64,000 nucleotides of DNA from Plenodomus lindquistii. Lineage: Eukaryota > Ascomycota > Dothideomycetes > Pleosporales > Leptosphaeriaceae. The stretch lies in assembly GCA_025504975.1 (NCBI GenBank), contig JANUWI010000016.1, positions 124,001 through 188,000 on the forward strand, given 5' to 3'. Both the position numbers and the translations under genes were made by a program. The notes under the pieces are model-generated. The model searched no databases. It had not been told where the DNA came from and saw nothing but the letters and a program-made list of their open reading frames with translations. This document shows, piece after piece, positions 51,201-62,808 of the stretch (its first letter is position 1; the number at the start of each line of letters is the position of its first letter).

Positions 51201-53179
51201 CGGCCTCACTCGGGGCAACATCCAATGGGCCCATGGTTGTTGAATGGCTGACACCGGCCCAGTGGACTGCGCCTGCATCGACAGCCTTCTGAAAGTTCCC
51301 ATGAGTCCGGTAGACATAGTGTAAATACTTCTTCTCAGACGTGTTCCTTGAGTCTCGGATGATTGCCAGATGCCGTAGATGCATAGGTTGGGTCTTCTCC
51401 CAGTCGTCTGTTAAGCGAGTGAAGTAGGACTCCAATGGCCGCCTCCAGAAGGGACCCACCATCCGATCGCGAAGTTGAAGCGAGTCCCAACCTTCTACGC
51501 CTCCAAATGCGACGGCGTCAAAGGCGAAATTGGCAAGGAACTTGTCAGGCGTCCATTGTGGTGGGACACGGTCAGAGTCGGAAATGGGTGACGGCTTGCT
51601 GGGCTGTACACTCGTATCGCCACCGTCTTCCTCCAAAGTGTCTACCTCAAGATCCCTCATCAGCGTATCGCCATCGGCATCATCATCAAGGACTTCCTCG
51701 TCATCCACATCGCCAGTCCCAGCGCCCTGGCGTCGGAAACCAAGGTTCATGACGTCTTCATCTCGCGGTTTCCGCAGGATACGTATGCACGTAAGCCATT
51801 TGTCCTCTGATTTCTTCTGACGTACGCTGAATCTCTTGATCATTCCAGTCTGATCAAGCCGGATCAGAGCGCCTTGAGTCGCTCGCTTGTTCCATGTTGT
51901 CATCGGCACACCCTACAACAGATTAGAAACGATTACAATACGAACAAAGCATGGACAATTTGTATTACCAGCCTGTTTCTCAGTTCGCGAGTCGGGACCA
52001 CTCCAGCGTCCTTGAAGGTATTGTATATCAGATGAACGAAACCTGACAACACGAAGCTGCCTTCTCTGTAGACATCTTCCTGCGCGCAAGAACCCATGAA
52101 GTGGCTTTGTGAAGCGAATTTGTTATGTACGCAAAGGCTTGTGCGAACCTTGCCAGCTTGTACGGGAATTTTGACGATGTATCCTTTGCGAGCCAGCTCA
52201 TCTGTTCTGTGGGGTACCGAGCGTTTGTCTTGTCCGCTTACTCTTATCAAATCCGTTTGGGCAATGCCGTCCAACCCTCGAGCGGTGATAAGAGAGAGTA
52301 AGACGAATTCCATACTGGGCACTTTTTTAAGATCGATTCCATGGCCCGTTAAAGCCTGCCAGATTCTACCTTGACTGGCGTAGAGGCGTGGTGCATTGAC
52401 AGTGGCTTCGGGGTCATTGAAGACAGGCTCGGTGTCATCAGAGCCAGCCAAGGAGCGGCGAGGCTGCTGACGGAAAGGCGTGTGAACGGAGAGTGAAGAA
52501 GTCGCAGTCCCTTTGTCTTTCAATACATGTGTCTCTTTTGACAGGCGTTCCCGCAGAGCTCCTCCCATCGACAACAAGGTCTTGGAAGGCTGTGTTGATC
52601 CAATGTCAGAGGTGGAGTTTGGCTGTTCGGCAACGGCCAAGGAGGTGCCACCAGAAGTTCCAGTCTCGTGCAGTTCTGCCGCTTCGAACTCGGATAATGT
52701 GTAGAGTCGAACCTCATTCTGGTAGATGATCCGCATGTCTGAATGATTGCACACCCACTGCCATATCTGCTCATAGAATCGGCGACCAAGTCCATCAGCC
52801 GGTAAGCCAGAGTCGGCTGAGCGACCACCTGATGCCGAATCATTGTTCTTTGTCCGGCCGTAGAACTTGTGGATGAAGCGATAGAAGTCTGCACTGCCAG
52901 CTCCTGTTGTCCGGGCAAGTCAGCAATCGAGACAGCTACATAGTGACAAGAGAGAAATCCAGAATCTAGATGCATGTGGGTAGTAGCAATGAACATAACG
53001 TTGCTTCAACCGTATGGCAAGGAAGCAGTAAAGTTTAAAAGCACCCAGAAAACAGATGCTTTACAGAGCAAAAAGAGACCACGAAATGTAATTGCGAATC
53101 ATTCAAACTTACCTTGCACACCACAGAGAGCAATTTCAGACAAGACGGAGTCTATGAGGGCGTCAAAGCCTGTCGCCAT
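45286..53179 (-). CDS. tfc3: TFIIIC B-block-binding subunit (Tfc3/tau138-like)
   Basis: Exons 53179-53113, 52903-51969 and 51912-45286 give about 2542 aa; introns are 209 and 56 bp. Start: MATGFDALIDSVLSEIALCG. The B-block winged-helix region is near residue 160-230: KVPSMEFVLLSLITARGLDG, then RTDELARKGYIVKIPVQAGK. Later extended-winged-helix segments (GVPMTTWNKRATQGALIRLD) and long acidic and Ala/Thr-rich linkers follow, with a conserved C-terminal part (RNREASWSQENKTLKARSWI, TVLGEDTLVRVVGDLVEKRH). This largest TFIIIC subunit reads the B box of tRNA genes to recruit TFIIIB and Pol III. The end is acidic (AEGDADEDDAHGEDVDAEGE). No break is seen in 7.6 kb of coding sequence. Confidence 0.9.
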
Positions 53180-53270
53180 GACTTTCCACCCGTCCCCTTC
53201 CAACTACAGACAAAAAGGAAATGGAGGCGAATTGGTCCTATCGCATTGCAAAGAATGGTAGATGGGTGAC

Positions 53271-53284
53271 TCGAACGTGCGCAG
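53271..53284 (-). promoter_or_regulatory. B-box-like element 1
   Basis: On the minus strand reads CTGCGCACGTTCGA, continuing GTC, so that GTTCGAGTC fits the core of the tRNA B-box consensus GWTCRANNC. It lies about 90 bp upstream of the tfc3 start codon. Surrounding bases do not pair as a T stem, so it is not a tRNA. Function is inference. Confidence 0.35.
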
Positions 53285-53411
53285 TTTTGTGTCGATCCTG
53301 GCAGGTATGTGCAGCGAATCAGCGTTTAGGTACCGTATTTATTGGCGTGGGCGAGATGGCAAAAAGGGTCGGATAGCCTGGACTGCTCAGCAAGACGTTC
53401 AATGGTGAGAA

Positions 53412-53425
53412 TCGAACTTGCGCAG
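53412..53425 (-). promoter_or_regulatory. B-box-like element 2
   Basis: On the minus strand reads CTGCGCAAGTTCGA, continuing TTC, so that GTTCGATTC fits the B-box core. It matches element 1 at 13 of 14 positions, 141 bp away. Flanks again give no convincing T stem or A box. Confidence 0.35.
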
Positions 53426-53739
53426 GGAGCCGTCAAATGGGCAAAAGTTTTACTGCAGGTGATGTGGGGTTCTGAGTGGCAGAAAAGAGGCTCGAAAAGT
53501 TTAGGCGGGGTGTCTTGGCGCGGCGGCCCGCGCTTTCGGGTCGTTATCGCAGGTGATATCGTGGGTGAGTGAGAGGGCTCCTTACAGAGTTGTTGTCCTT
53601 TTCTGATCTCCACTATTGAAAGCATGTTTGACCTACTGGGTCACCGAATCATTTGAGTCGGGCCATTCTCTTGGAGATCTCCTATTGTTCGACTTTTGCA
53701 CACAATATGCTCCGGTTTCGAGTCCGGTAACACCCCGCC

Positions 53740-54771
53740 ATGTCCTTCGCCTCTCCATTTGGCGCCTCTACATCTAGACCAGGTCACGGTGATATCACTC
53801 TTGAAGTTCTGCCACCGGATCAGCCCGTCCTTCGCACATTATCCTACCAGTATCCCTTGAAATTAGTCGCACCCGATCCTCGGCCTCCACCAGATCAGAA
53901 CTCAGTATCGCTGAGCGGAGAAAATGATATTCATAATCAGAAAATACCACGCCTCATTCACACTGTCTTTCTTCTTACGTATGGCGGAGGGATTGTCGCT
54001 GGAGATGCCATCAACCTCGCTGTAAAGCTGGAAGGCAACACGCGGCTCATCCTGCTGACCCAAGGGTCGACAAAGATCTTCAAGACCCCTTCAGCAGCCT
54101 TGGTCTCCCGACAGCATATGACTGTTACCTTGGAGAAGGACTCCGCCTTGGTGTATCTTCCGGATCCAGTACAACCTTTCGCACAAAGCGCTTTCTCGCA
54201 GTCCCAGATCTACCATCTTAAGGAGGAGCTGGGGAACTTGTGTGTTTGTGACTGGGTGACTTGCGGGCGTTCAGCCAGGGGAGAAAACTGGGACATCTAC
54301 GAGTATAAGAGCAGAAACGAGGTTTGGACCGTGAAGGAGGACGGAAAGAAGAGGTTACTCCTTCGCGACAATCTGATCCTAGACGAGCACGGCCAAACAG
54401 ACATGCGATTGTCAGCACGTATGGACGGATATGCTGTGTTTGGCACACTGATCATCCGTGGCCCTGTGTTCGCTTCTCTGGCCAAGTACTTCTTGGATGA
54501 ATTCGAAGCCTTGCCTAGGATTGGCGGGAGGAACTGGGGGGACGTGGCGCTGCCGGAATTGTCACCAAAAGAGCAGCGTCGGCTGGAGCGGCAGCAAAGA
54601 GAGACAGCAGATGGGCTGGTATGGAGTGCGGCCAATGTGAGGGGATTTGTACTCGTCAAGTTTGCAAGTCGGGAGGTGGAGGGTTCAAGGAATTGGCTGA
54701 GAGATATGCTGCAGGAAGACGGCTCCTTGGTGCGTTCGTTTGGCGAACGGGCAATCCTCTGCGTGAAGTGA
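53740..54771 (+). CDS. ureD: Urease accessory protein UreD
   Basis: Uninterrupted 343-aa frame. UreD (UreH) acts with UreF and UreG as the chaperone that loads nickel into urease. Family motifs: VFLLTYGGGIVAGDAINL near residue 78, TRLILLTQGSTKIFKT, then SALVYLPDPVQPFAQSAFSQ, the acidic/basic core FLLLYEYKS-like EYKSRNEVWTV, and GYAVFGTLIIRGP. The C-terminus ends FGERAILCVK. Length fits the fungal members. No urease structural gene is in the window, as expected for scattered fungal urease genes. It has a divergent promoter with tfc3. Confidence 0.93.
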   Translation: MSFASPFGASTSRPGHGDITLEVLPPDQPVLRTLSYQYPLKLVAPDPRPPPDQNSVSLSGENDIHNQKIPRLIHTVFLLTYGGGIVAGDAINLAVKLEGNTRLILLTQGSTKIFKTPSAALVSRQHMTVTLEKDSALVYLPDPVQPFAQSAFSQSQIYHLKEELGNLCVCDWVTCGRSARGENWDIYEYKSRNEVWTVKEDGKKRLLLRDNLILDEHGQTDMRLSARMDGYAVFGTLIIRGPVFASLAKYFLDEFEALPRIGGRNWGDVALPELSPKEQRRLERQQRETADGLVWSAANVRGFVLVKFASREVEGSRNWLRDMLQEDGSLVRSFGERAILCVK

Positions 54772-55077
54772 AGGGAGCAGGAGGAACACGATGATACCCA
54801 GATAGAGGAATCGAGTCCGAATGACCTGCCTTGTCTCATAAGAGGTTGTTTGAGAAACGCGTCGTGTAAAGCCGCGCCACAAGAATTCCGGGCTGTGCTG
54901 ACTGGCCGAAGCGTGGCACCAATTGACAGGGTGTCGGCCCAAAAGTGAGTGTGACGTGCATAGCCGCATCGTCAATCCTCGCACCCTGCACCCAACAATC
55001 GTCCCCCAGCTCACGCCCACGAACATCACGACCTCTATGACCCCACCACCAAGAAACCCGCCGTATTCTTCGTCACC
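54772..55077. other. Intergenic
   Basis: Short gap between ureD and mgm1, on the same strand. It holds the ureD 3' region and a CT/AC-rich leader of mgm1. Confidence 0.5.
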
Positions 55078-58000
55078 ATGAGCGGCAGGCTCGTCGCGAC
55101 ACGGCTGGCCACGCTCGCGCGCCGAACACCGCTCCTCACGCCACGCCTCTACACCACACACACGCTCCCCGCCGGCGGACTGCTGCGCAACGAAGCCGGC
55201 CTTCGACTCGTCAAACGGCGGCCATGGCCCCTCGGCACCTACGCATTACATAATCTCCCTGCCACACGATCCATATCCTTTGTGCGAGTCCTCCCGAAAC
55301 TCGTCACCAAGCTTGCAACGGCTGGAGCTGCCGCGGGCGGAGCGGTCCTCGCTGGTGTCTCGTACATACAATACCAAGCTGGCCGTATGTGGAATTGCTT
55401 GCAAGGCACCGAATCACCCGCTAATCTGTCGCAGAGGCGGGAACTTTCGCCGTCGATTTGTTCCATCGCACCAAGGACGGCGCATCGGACCTCGCAGGCG
55501 GTGTACTAGGCACCGCAAGTGGATTCTTCGAACAACTGGAACAAGGCTGGAAGTCCACCAAAAACGAAATCGACCAGGTCCAATACCCCGAATGGCTGCA
55601 AAAGCTAATGGCAAAGGACGAGTCTGGCGGTGCGGGCGGCAGCAATGGCGGCGGTAGAGGTCCAAAGGAGCCGAAGCAGAGCGGGGCAGGAACAGCAGCA
55701 GCAGGTGCTTCTACGGCCGCAGCCCTTGGCTATGCACCTGAAGATCGCGACGACAGAGACGAGGCCGAGAAGATTGCGCGGGACGAGCAGATGATGATGC
55801 TCACCAAGAAGATGATTGAGATTCGAGGACTGCTGCAGACGGTCGGCCAGTCGGACGCCCTCACTCTACCTTCCATCGTCGTCATTGGATCGCAATCTTC
55901 GGGCAAGAGTTCTGTACTGGAGGCCATTGTTGGACACGAATTCCTGCCCAAAGGACACAACATGGTGACACGCCGACCTATCGAACTCACCCTGGTGAAT
56001 ACCCCGGATGCCCGAGCCGAGTACGGAGAGTTCCCTGCACTTGGTCTCGGAAAGGTTACAGACTTTAGCCAGATTCAGAAGACACTGACCGACCTCAACC
56101 TTGCAGTGCCCGCGAGCGACTGCGTATCGGATGACCCGATCCAGCTCCGAATATACTCACCTAACGTCCCAGATCTTTCCCTCATCGATCTTCCAGGGTA
56201 CATCCAGGTCGCTGGCCGTGATCAGCCACCTCAGCTGAAGGAACGCATCTCTGAGCTGTGCGAAAAGTACATCAGGGCACCAAATGTTATCCTCGCTATT
56301 TCAGCTGCAGACGTCGATTTGGCCAACAGCACAGCACTTCGCGCATCCAGAAGAATGGATCCTCGCGGCGAGCGAACAATCGGTGTCATCACAAAGATGG
56401 ATCTCGTAGACCCCGAGCGTGGTGCTAGCCTGCTGAACGACCAGAAGTATGCTCTGCGACTAGGCTACGTCGGCGTAGTCTGCCGCGTACCAGCCAACGC
56501 TGGTGGTTCAAAACTTTTTACCCGCGGCAATGGCAACATCACCAGCGCCATTACGAAGAACGAGGCTGCCTACTTCTCCGCACACCCCGAGTTCTCATCG
56601 GAAGGTCACCTGGACGTCGGCACCAAAAGCCTCAAGAAGAAGCTCATGCACGTCCTTGAGCAGACTATGGCCGCTAGTCTCAAGACTACCAGCGAGGCCA
56701 TCCAACGAGAACTCGAAGAAGCACGATACGAGTACAAAGTTCAGTACAATGAGCGCCCTATCAGCGCCGAGTCCTACCTCGCTGAATCTCTTGATGGCTT
56801 CAAGCACTCTTTCCGCGGCTTTACCGAGCAATTCGGCCGCCAACAAGTCCGCGAACTCCTCAAACACGAACTCGATCAGCAGGTCCTCAACCTTCTCGCA
56901 CAACGCTACTGGAACAGGCCGTTCGATGACCTGTCTGTCCCATTTCCCGAGACTGATCCTCTCAGCGGCCTTGCAAAAGCCGATGTAGAAGGCGAAGATC
57001 AGATCTGGAAGATCAAGCTCGATAGCTCCAGCGCGGCGTTGACCAAACTCGGTGTTGGACGTCTGGCTACGACCGTAGTCGCCAACTCACTACACGCACA
57101 AATCGACCGACTTATTGCAAACTCGAGATTTGCTGCGCACCCTTTCGCTAGGCAAGCTATCACTGAAGCGTCGTCGACGATCCTCAAAGATTTGTCGTAC
57201 GATATTTCAGACGAATTGGAGATCTGCATCAAGCCGTACAAATACCGCATCGAAGTCGAGGACCACGAGTGGGCCAAGGGCCGCGAGAACGTTGCTCTCG
57301 TACTGAAAGATGAACTTAAGGTCGTTGAGGCGGCGGTCAAGCAGCTCGAAGACCAAGTCGGCGGACGCAAGAAGGTTAAAGACGTGATGTCTTTCATCGA
57401 CCGCGTGCGCAACGGACAAGTCGTGCTTGAAGGTGATGGTGTTGGTGGAGCTGGAGGCTTCAGCTCTGCATTGCTCGCAAAGGGTGAGTCTTGAGATATC
57501 CCACCCACATTGATGTATCAATTGCTAACAACCCTTCAACCAGGCCGTGAAGCAGTCTTCCTCCGCGACCGCATTGACGTTCTCAAACTGCGCCTCCTCG
57601 CCGTAAAATCCAAACAATGCGCCACAAAAAAGAACAAATACCACTGTCCTGAAGTCTTCCTCGATGCCGTGGCCGATAAGCTCACCACGACTGCTGATCT
57701 ATTCCTCGACGCGGAATTACTCAGCAAATACTTTTACCTCGTAGGTTCCCCCTCCACATCCTGCCCCCAGCCCCCAAACCAAATCAAACACCATAGATGA
57801 AAACTTATACTAACGCAACCTCCAGTTCCCCCGCGAACTAGACGCCCGTCTCGGCCGCAACCTCACCCGCGAAGAAATCGACCGCTTTGCAAAGGAAGAT
57901 CCTAAGATTAAGAGACATATTGATGTTGTGCGCCGTAAGGATCTGCTGGAACATGTGCTCAAGGAGATGGAGGGGTTGAGGCAGTTGGAGCAGCGCGAGA

Positions 58001-58083
58001 AGAGGAATATGGGGAGGAGGGAGGAGAGGGGGTTGAGGGATGTGAGGGGTGACAGGAGGAAGGGGGGGTGGAGTTTGTTTTAG
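55078..58083 (+). CDS. mgm1: Mitochondrial dynamin-like GTPase Mgm1/OPA1
   Basis: Exons 55078-55384, 55435-57483, 57544-57740 and 57826-58083 give 936 aa; introns are 50, 60 and 85 bp. The N-terminus is an Arg-rich targeting signal (MSGRLVATRLATLARRTPLL) followed by a hydrophobic anchor (LATAGAAAGGAVLAGVSYIQ). A Gly/Ala/Ser linker after it is a likely processing region. The GTPase domain has G1 GSQSSGKSS near 253, G2 MVTRRPIELTL, G3 DLPG near 350 and G4 TKMD near 422. Middle and GED-like helices complete the dynamin. It drives inner-membrane fusion and cristae shape. The C-terminus ends RRKGGWSLF. All key residues intact. Confidence 0.95.
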
Positions 58084-58368
58084 GTTTATCGGTTGGGTTA
58101 GATGGAGTGGAGAAAACGGAGGAAGGAGAAAAGAGGGGTTTGCAAAGGCATAGATTGTTATGGTGTTTTGGGAGTCTGATACCAGAATCATGACGTGAGT
58201 GATCATCGCTACTCTGATCGATTGAGCGAGCGTGTTGTTGTTGCTGCTGCGGATTTGTATGGAACGAAAGTATAGACGAATGAACATATGAGCATGACAC
58301 ATGACATTCAATCTACACATGGAGCAATATTTGGGTATCATCGTTTCACATTCCTCCTCACAGAGCAA

Positions 58369-59423
58369 TTACTCCGTCGCCGCCCCCGCCGCTGTCTTAG
58401 CAGCAACCACAGCCTGTTTTTCCTTCTTCGCCGCCATAAGTTCGCGATACGTTTCTATAATCGTCTTCCTCTCCTCGCCCAATTCCTCCCTCTTCCTCAG
58501 ACTCCCCGCGCTATTCGGCACGTTGCCCACCTTAGCCCCTGCCCCATTCTTCACCTTGAAAATCTCCCTCGGCACCTTGGTAAACGTCGGCGGTGCAGAA
58601 ACAACATCATGTAAGCCTTTTCTCTCGCCCCTTTTCCGTTTCAACGCTTCCCACTCGTCTTCACTCCCATTGTCCACTTCGCCAACTACCGCTTTCCTCT
58701 TGCCCTTTTTATTCTTCTTTTTCTTGCCGTTGACGGTGGTGGGTAGGTCTTCGGTCTTGTCTTCCCACATTGCGTTTAACTCCTCTTGTTCTTCTTCTGC
58801 GAGTTCCGCTTCTTCCATTTCCTTCTCGCGGATCCGGGCTTCTTCTTCGCGCCAGCCCTTTTGCAGGCGCTTGAGGTGTCGCTCGTGTTTTGTTACGCGG
58901 TGGTCGCTTACGCCCGCGATTTTCTTTCCGGACTTTGCGACGCCGGAGAGGGGGAGGGCTTGGTCGACGCGCGCGCGGAATTCGGCCATTGATTCGCCGG
59001 GTTGGATCTTTAGCGCTGGTGTTGGGTTGATTTGTTGTTGGGCTGGTTGGGCTTCGCTCTTGCTGCTGTCTGCTTCCTCGAGGGCTTGCTGTTTCTTTTG
59101 TTTCTTGGTTTTCACGAGGCCGTCGTCAAGGCCGGAGCGCCTCTTTGCGCTGCCTTTTGTGAGGGCCATGAGCCGTTGGAAGGCTTTTGGGGTATCGTCT
59201 GCGCCATAGCCGTCGATATGGGCGGCTTTGCGCTTCTTGGCCTTGGTTGCTGTGCTGAAGGTGCGGGATTTGCCTACGGGGAGGGAAGTGGCTTGTTCGG
59301 TGGGTGGGAGGTTGAATCTGGTAGGGCGCTGTTAGCATCCCGTGTATTGTTGAGCGTGGCGACGTAGAAGCAGACGACATACTGTGTCTTGTCGTCTTCT
59401 ATGCGCCTGTGCTTGTGAGGCAT
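58369..59423 (-). CDS. CCDC137-like nucleolar basic protein
   Basis: Exon 1 (59423-59383) encodes MPHKHRRIEDDKTQ. After a 65-bp intron (GTATGT to TACCAG), exon 2 (59317-58369) completes 329 aa. The order of features resembles animal CCDC137: a basic start, AKKRKAAHIDGYG with DTPKAFQRLM, then QPGESMAEFRARVDQALPLS, a charged coiled coil (RHLKRLQKGWREEEARIREK), and a C-terminal PPTFTKVPREIFKVKNGAG with ERKTIIETYRELMAAKKEKQ. Such proteins are linked to nucleolus and chromosome periphery. The similarity is by pattern, so function is tentative. Lys/Glu richness fits a nuclear protein. Confidence 0.8.
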
Positions 59424-60675
59424 GATGGCGGTTGTGTGATGTGTAGTTCTGAGATTTGTCGCAAACGTCGAGTTTAGAGTTCCAAAAAAGTTGCCGAGCG
59501 CATGCAGGGGTCAGAGCACTAGTGGGGCAAAATCTCCTTGGCAAATCGTGCACGTGAAGAGGAGCATTCACCACCCTACAGACAGATGAGTTCGGGAAAC
59601 TTCTCACGTTTATCAGATCTACTCGCATGTCTTCCTGCCAAAACTGTTCCATGTGTACTTGTGTTTCTGAAGCTTACCGTTGGATTTCGGGTTTGACGGG
59701 CCCGAAGCTGGCTCTTTCTCATCCGTCTTTAAAAGGATGCCTAGGTATCAAGTCATTGGTTGAAGCTCCTTACATGGAAGCTTGTCCATGTAAGACTTTG
59801 GAGAGACACTGAAGCGTTGGTCGGACCCTGGTTTCCAGAGGTTGTGCAAACATTTACCTCGACAATAAGACAATACAATCACATTCTTCGCCCAACTTGC
59901 CTCACCTCAACAGACCCATGACCCATGATCAGCACTATGACATCGCACCAATCCACTCAACAAAACACAACACGCCTGCGTAATGCTTCGTCGTCGCATT
60001 AGTTGATCTCTTGGGTCGTGAATCAACGAGCCAATCAAATAACCAGGCCGAGTTGCGTGCCGACCTTCGCGCACCACTTTTCCAAAAGGCTGAGCCGCGT
60101 GGCTTCATCAATTGGATCCCCGTATTTCTGGGAACCTCAAGGCACTAGTGTCCATACCTGGTGGAAGGCCTGCATATCAATAAGGGTCCGGCTTTATTGG
60201 GGACCTTGGAGCAGAGACATCAGAGACACTGCTCTGCGCTGTCGCGGCCTTTTTCATCGAAGCTGGAGCACTAATTTTCCACCTCCAGCTATTCAAATTC
60301 CTCGTACGACGACGAAACGGACTGCTGAGGCCTGGAAGCGTCCCCGGAGTCCTCGAGTTTGCGCGACTTCCAGAGGAGGATTTGACAATACTTTGGGCGT
60401 GCCGCAGCCGGACTTTAGCACCGAGCCGTATCGTAAGAGGGGTCAACCAGTCTGGATCTCCCATAGAGCACGCTTGTGGCGCCTGCTGTAGCCGTCCTTT
60501 AGGAAGGTGTCTTGAAGTGTGCTGGGCGCCTTGGATCCTGAGGTTTGGGTGTTCTGGAGAGAAGTCGTCGCAATTTCTCCAGATCTTCGCAGCTTGAAGT
60601 ATCGTTGAAGAAAACGTGGAGCAATTGTCGAGTCCGGAATCGCTCTTACTATTCAGGGTCCAATCCAAGACGAAC
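59424..60675. other. Divergent intergenic region, 1.25 kb
   Basis: Between the CCDC137-like gene and AIM6. Open frames at 60003-60491 (plus) and 60177-60677 (minus) lack domain signals. It may include a 5'-UTR intron of AIM6. Confidence 0.45.
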
Positions 60676-62242
60676 ATGGCAATCGCTAAACCCGACTCGA
60701 GACATCTGCTCCAGGACTTCTACAACAACGACACCGACGCATCTTTTCCTAAGTTTCCTTTGAGCATATCCCTAAGATCCTTAGAAGATGGCGATGTTTC
60801 AGTATTCGATTCCGATGATGACGAGGTAAATGCGCAGCCTGGTTTTTGGAAACGTCTGCGAATGGCTATACGGCGGCGGGACCACGTGCGCAATATCCAA
60901 GGGTCCAGCTCTCTCAAAACACCCCTTATCGAAGAGAAGAAGAAGTCCAGAGCGTTCAGATTTAAGAGAAAGCGTGTCGCAGCAGGAGCGTGTGTACTAA
61001 TACCACTGCTGATCATCATTGTCTTGTAAGTGTCACCCGTCAGATACTGCTTAGCTTCCGCCCGTTCCCGCTGCAGGATCTCGTACATCTTGCATCCCGT
61101 TCTCGGGGTTGTACACATGCCGAATGCTCTTGGCCTTTTTGCCTGAGGATGACAGGCTTTGCAAGATGCGAAGTCTGCAAAAGAGGAGAAAACATACTGA
61201 CTATCTCAGTGGCATCATACACATCCTCAACATCTTTCTAGGCCATTCACCGATCTTCCTAGATTACTCACACACACCGAAATTCGATTGGAGCATCCCA
61301 GAAAAAGACTTATTGGATATCACCCAAAATGTCTCACCTGTTCCATGTCATTCTCACAACGACTACTGGCGGCGAGTCCCCCTCTACGATGCCCTACGCT
61401 GGGGCTGCACAGGCGTCGAAGCAGACGTCTGGCTCTTCGATGAGGAGTTGCACGTCGGCCATAGCACTAATGCATTAACACCTGACCGAACATTCCGTTC
61501 CATGTACGTTGATCCTTTGGTCAAACTTCTGGACCACCAAAATACACACGCATCAACGAATCCTGCAAAGAACGGCCTCTTTCCCACCGCACCGTCAGAA
61601 ACAACTGTCTTACTCGTGGATTTCAAAAACAATGGCCACGATATCTTCCCCGTCGTATCAGCACAACTACAAGCCCTCCGCGAGAAGGGTTATCTAACTT
61701 ACTACGACGGCTCTTCCACCATTCCTGGTCCCATCACTGTTGTAGCGACTGGAAATGCACCATTCGATCTCATTGTCGCAAACACCACCTACCGTGACAT
61801 TTTCTTCGACGCTCCCCTAGATCGCTTGTACATTGATCCTTCCTCCCCACCGTCAGTATCAACACACAACGATGTTGAGCGCACCGACACCCTCAACATC
61901 ATCGCCCGCGGCGGCCAAGGCACGGTCGGCACAACGCCCCTATCCACCTTCGACTCGACGAATTCCTACTACGCCTCCGTAAACTTTGGTCGCTCAATCG
62001 GATGGCTTTGGTTCGGATACATCTCCCCCTCGCAGATGAACCAAATTCGTGGCCAGATCCGCGGAGCACGGGAGGCAGGGATAAAAGCACGGTATTGGAG
62101 TGCACCCAAGTGGCCGATTGGATTGCGGAATCGTGTGTGGAAGATGCTTGTGCAAGAAGGAGTGGGGTATTTGAATGGAGATGATTTGGGAGGCATGGTT
62201 GGGGTTGTGGACTGGAGGGCTGTGAAGCATGGGGGAAGTTGA
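60676..62242 (+). CDS. aim6: AIM6-family protein, PLC-like phosphodiesterase fold
   Basis: Exons 60676-61025 and 61210-62242, with a 184-bp intron (GTAAGT to CTCAG), give 460 aa. A cytosolic acidic/basic N-terminus (DSDDDEVNAQPGF, RRRDHVRN) leads to one TM segment (AGACVLIPLLIIIVFGIIHI, about 101-122). The rest is a PLC-like/GDPD-type barrel: PVPCHSHNDYWRRVPLYDAL with the catalytic-type His, GCTGVEADVWLFDEELHVGH, TVLLVDFKNN, and WSAPKWPIGLRNRVWKMLVQ near the end. Yeast Aim6 is uncharacterised, with a mitochondrial inheritance phenotype. The intron is long for this window and could hide a small exon. Confidence 0.87.
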
Positions 62243-62808
62243 AGGGACATGAAATTACGATGATACCCAATACACATGAATAGACGTTTCTCTTAGACAT
62301 TTGGTCCACGTGAGTGAGAAGCATAGATAATCCTCCATATGATTATACGCCGTGGGTGGATGAATGATAGGGCGACGACTTTTGAGTGTTGTAGGGATTT
62401 GAACGGGACGGGTGGTAATGAGAGACTGAGATGACAGATGATACGATGGCCTGGGTGGTGTGACATGGAATTGTGAAGGAGGACGGGATCAAGTCTTGAC
62501 GTGTAACATCAAGGTCTCGACGGTGTGAATGAAGTTGTTGCGTGCGCGCTCTTTCGTCCTGCGCAACATTGCACTCGCTCCAACGTCCACGAGACTTTCA
62601 CATCGTCACAAGAGCTTCATGAGACGCTAATCATCTACATTCAATACTAGAAACGAAGTCTGACAGATTCACCGTTGTGCCTATCGATAACATTACTCAA
62701 TCCCAAAGCGGCAAAGATCAAGCGCGTCATCCTGGCCATCTGCCATCACGGCGGCATTGGCCCTTTTGCATAAGCTCCGCCGACCTGACAGCTCCCCCCA
62801 CCCGCCCA
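62243..62808. other. Intergenic
   Basis: 3' region of aim6 and promoter of cul4, same strand. The open frame upstream of cul4 (62677 onward) lacks an ATG. Confidence 0.5.

Larger units (their letters stand above)
53180..53739. other. Divergent promoter of tfc3 and ureD
   Basis: 560 bp between two start codons. It contains two related B-box-like elements on the minus strand, listed separately. No gene is supported. Confidence 0.5.

Noticed and set aside
53380..53440. Possible tRNA gene on minus suggested by GTTCGATTC
   Set aside because: T-stem pairing fails at two of five positions and no A box or acceptor stem fits. Kept only as a B-box-like element.
60177..60677. Open frame upstream of AIM6 on minus
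   Set aside because: It overlaps the AIM6 start codon region and shows no domain; likely chance.
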